From NCBI GenBank assembly GCA_030038955.1, contig JASHQV010000263.1, forward strand, positions 1 through 5,736: a stretch of DNA of 5,736 bases, read 5' to 3'. Origin of the DNA: Solirubrobacteraceae bacterium (lineage in GTDB: Bacteria; Actinomycetota; Thermoleophilia; Solirubrobacterales; Solirubrobacteraceae). The position numbers and the translations under genes were made by a program. The notes beneath the pieces are model-generated. The model saw only the letters and a program-made list of their open reading frames with translations. It did not search any database and was not told the DNA's origin. Position 1 is the stretch's first letter, and each line of letters starts with the position of its first letter. This document shows, piece by piece, positions 4,385 to 5,736 of this stretch.

Positions 4385-5736
4385 TCAGGCGACCAGGGTG
4401 ATCGTGCGCGTGGCGGCGTTGCCGCCCTTGACGGTGGCGCTCGCCTTCACCCTCAGGCGGCGGTGGCTGGCCGTGGCCAGCGCATGCCTGCCGGCGCTGT
4501 TCAGCCGCACGGTGAGCGACTTGGTCTTGCGCGCGGCGATGGAGTAGCGGGCGCTCGCGAACGTCTGGCTCCCGGTCGCGAGCGTCAGCGTGCCCGTGCA
4601 GCGGGCGGCCTTCGAGCAGTCAAGCTTGACCTTCGCGCGGCCGTGCTTCACTTTCGCCGAGCCCGTTGCGATCTTGACCGAGGGAGTCGGGACCTGGAGC
4701 ACGGATCGAGCTGCGCTCGATCCGTTGCAGTACATCGTCTGGCCCGTGAGCACCTGTTGATCGGAGCAGCCCTGGCTGTCGATCACGGTCAGCGTGACCG
4801 TGTGCCTACCCCGCTTGGCGTAGGTGTGCTTGATCTTCGGGGAGTCGGTGGTGGCGGTCTTGCCGTCGCCGAACCTCCACTCGTAGGTGGCGATCGTCCC
4901 GCTGACGGCGGACGAACGAGCGGCGTCGAACTTCACGGACTTGCCGTGAGCTGTGCTGACGAACCGGGCCGTCGGCGACTGATCGGGGACGATTCCAAGC
5001 TGGCCCGGCCCAGCCCCGACCGTGATCGTCGATCCAGCGGTGAGCGTCGTGGTGTCGACTGGGGTCAGCGTGCCGCTGGAGTAGTTGCTCGTGTACAGCG
5101 TCTTGCCATCGGGGGTCAGCGTCGGAAACTCAGAACCGGCACCGATCGGGATGCCGCTGCCGACCGAGCCGGTTGTGAGATCGACCGGGAACACCACATC
5201 GTCCGCGTAGTCGCTGACGTAGGCCGTCTGGCCGTTCGGAGAGATCGCAAGGCCGTATGGCTCCGTGGAGCTAAGCAGGCTAATCGGGGTCTCGGTCGCG
5301 CCATCGGAGGTGTCGACCGGAACGAGCTCGCGACCACCGTAATCGAGCACGTAGAGCGTATGTCCGTCGGGGGTGATTGCCGTCCAGGTCGCGTCTGTCA
5401 CGGTGATCGGCGTGCCGACCGCATCCGTGCTCAGGTTGACCGGATCGATCGCTTCAGAGCCGTACGCAGCGACATAGGCAGTCTTGCCGTTGGGCGCGAT
5501 GCTGACGCTGTAGGGATCGGAGCCGACCGGGATCGCCGTACCGGCGGTGTCGGTCGTGAGGTTGACCGGCACGAGCGCATCGCTGCCGTACTCGACCACG
5601 TAGGCGGTGAGCCCGTTGGGGGCGACTGCGATCTGCTCGGGGTAGGCGTCGTCGCCGCCCGGCAGCTGGATCGGCGTTCCTGGCTTCAGCGTGGCAACGT
5701 CGATCGGCACCACCTGGTTGGTCGTGTAATCGACGA
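4385..5736 (-). CDS. Secreted YVTN-type beta-propeller/PKD protein, 5'-truncated by window edge
   Basis: The frame is open to the right edge: VDYTTNQVVPID continues the repeat pattern through the GTG at 5713, so the start and any signal peptide lie outside. Numbering from the codon at 5734, 449 residues are visible. Residues 1-251 hold about six propeller repeats of 41-44 residues with the pattern x-PNG-x-TAYV-x-x-Y-x-x-x-x-x-x-PV-D/N-L. Residues 254-319 are a PKD domain with WRFGDG (286-291) and HTY (303-305). Residues 323 and 336 are a likely cysteine pair, as are 373 and 379 (DCSKAARC). The C-terminus, about 354-449, is a Lys/Arg/Ser/Thr-rich beta domain with LTVRLNSAGRHAL and RLRVKASATV, of a type I associate with secreted Solirubrobacterales proteins. 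It is probably extracellular or cell-surface and used for binding rather than catalysis; the ligand is unknown. It ends in TGA and has its own terminators. Confidence 0.88.
   Translation of the reverse strand, partial: VDYTTNQVVPIDVATLKPGTPIQLPGGDDAYPEQIAVAPNGLTAYVVEYGSDALVPVNLTTDTAGTAIPVGSDPYSVSIAPNGKTAYVAAYGSEAIDPVNLSTDAVGTPITVTDATWTAITPDGHTLYVLDYGGRELVPVDTSDGATETPISLLSSTEPYGLAISPNGQTAYVSDYADDVVFPVDLTTGSVGSGIPIGAGSEFPTLTPDGKTLYTSNYSSGTLTPVDTTTLTAGSTITVGAGPGQLGIVPDQSPTARFVSTAHGKSVKFDAARSSAVSGTIATYEWRFGDGKTATTDSPKIKHTYAKRGRHTVTLTVIDSQGCSDQQVLTGQTMYCNGSSAARSVLQVPTPSVKIATGSAKVKHGRAKVKLDCSKAARCTGTLTLATGSQTFASARYSIAARKTKSLTVRLNSAGRHALATASHRRLRVKASATVKGGNAATRTITLVA
4982..5736 (-). repeat. Tandem propeller-blade coding repeats, period about 123-132 bp
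   Basis: Successive blades are marked by tyrosines at residues 45, 87, 128, 172 and 214 of the visible protein (AYVVEYG, AYVAAYG, LYVLDYG, AYVSDY, LYTSNY). The units have diverged in DNA, so this is an old protein-level repeat rather than recent duplication. Five to six blades are visible. A seven-bladed propeller would need one or two more upstream. Confidence 0.8.

Noticed and set aside
3657..4547. 296-codon plus-strand frame across the MetE-like gene start, the small ORF and the propeller gene end
   Set aside because: It is antisense to two real genes, runs through both hairpins, and has an Arg/Ala/Pro-rich translation.
4982..5736. CRISPR-like or recent tandem DNA repeats
   Set aside because: The periodicity is of protein blades of 41-44 residues; the DNA units differ and there are no constant repeats with spacers.

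Overview
The window is GC-rich DNA, most likely from a high-GC actinobacterium. Starts are often GTG, stems at gene ends are very G+C rich, and the last gene encodes a secreted beta-propeller plus PKD protein. Its basic, Ser/Ala/Arg/Lys-rich beta-type C-terminus is of a kind I associate with Thermoleophilia/Solirubrobacterales. That lineage call is inference from style, not from a marker gene.

Layout. (1) Bases 3-1076, + strand: the 3' part of an epoxide hydrolase of the microsomal (EPHX1-like) type. The reading frame is open to the left edge and carries the end of the EHN domain, so the real start lies outside the window. (2) 1077-1372: a non-coding spacer with a 17-bp tandem duplication and a strong imperfect inverted repeat. 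(3) 1373-2557, +: a DUF2332 protein with a glycine-rich motif like a nucleotide- or SAM-binding loop. (4) 2558-2715: a short insertion-like element with imperfect terminal inverted repeats flanked by TAA on both sides. It sits exactly between the converging stop codons of the DUF2332 gene and its neighbour. (5) 2715-3806, - strand: a MetE/UROD-like TIM-barrel protein of unknown substrate. (6) 3807-3907: a divergent spacer. (7) 3908-4108, +: a small, highly charged, probably helical hypothetical protein. (8) 4109-4384: a convergent spacer with two long perfect hairpins that look like terminators. (9) 4385 to the right edge, - strand: the C-terminal part of a secreted YVTN-type beta-propeller/PKD protein whose N-terminus is outside the window.

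The genes do not form an obvious pathway or operon. Transcription units alternate in direction (+, +, -, +, -), and each gene has its own spacer or terminator. Epoxide opening, the DUF2332 protein and the MetE-like barrel may all relate to small-molecule metabolism, but nothing in the sequence ties them together. I see no tRNA, rRNA, CRISPR array, phage module or defence system. The most distinctive item is the MITE-like insertion at what was probably a pair of overlapping convergent stop codons.
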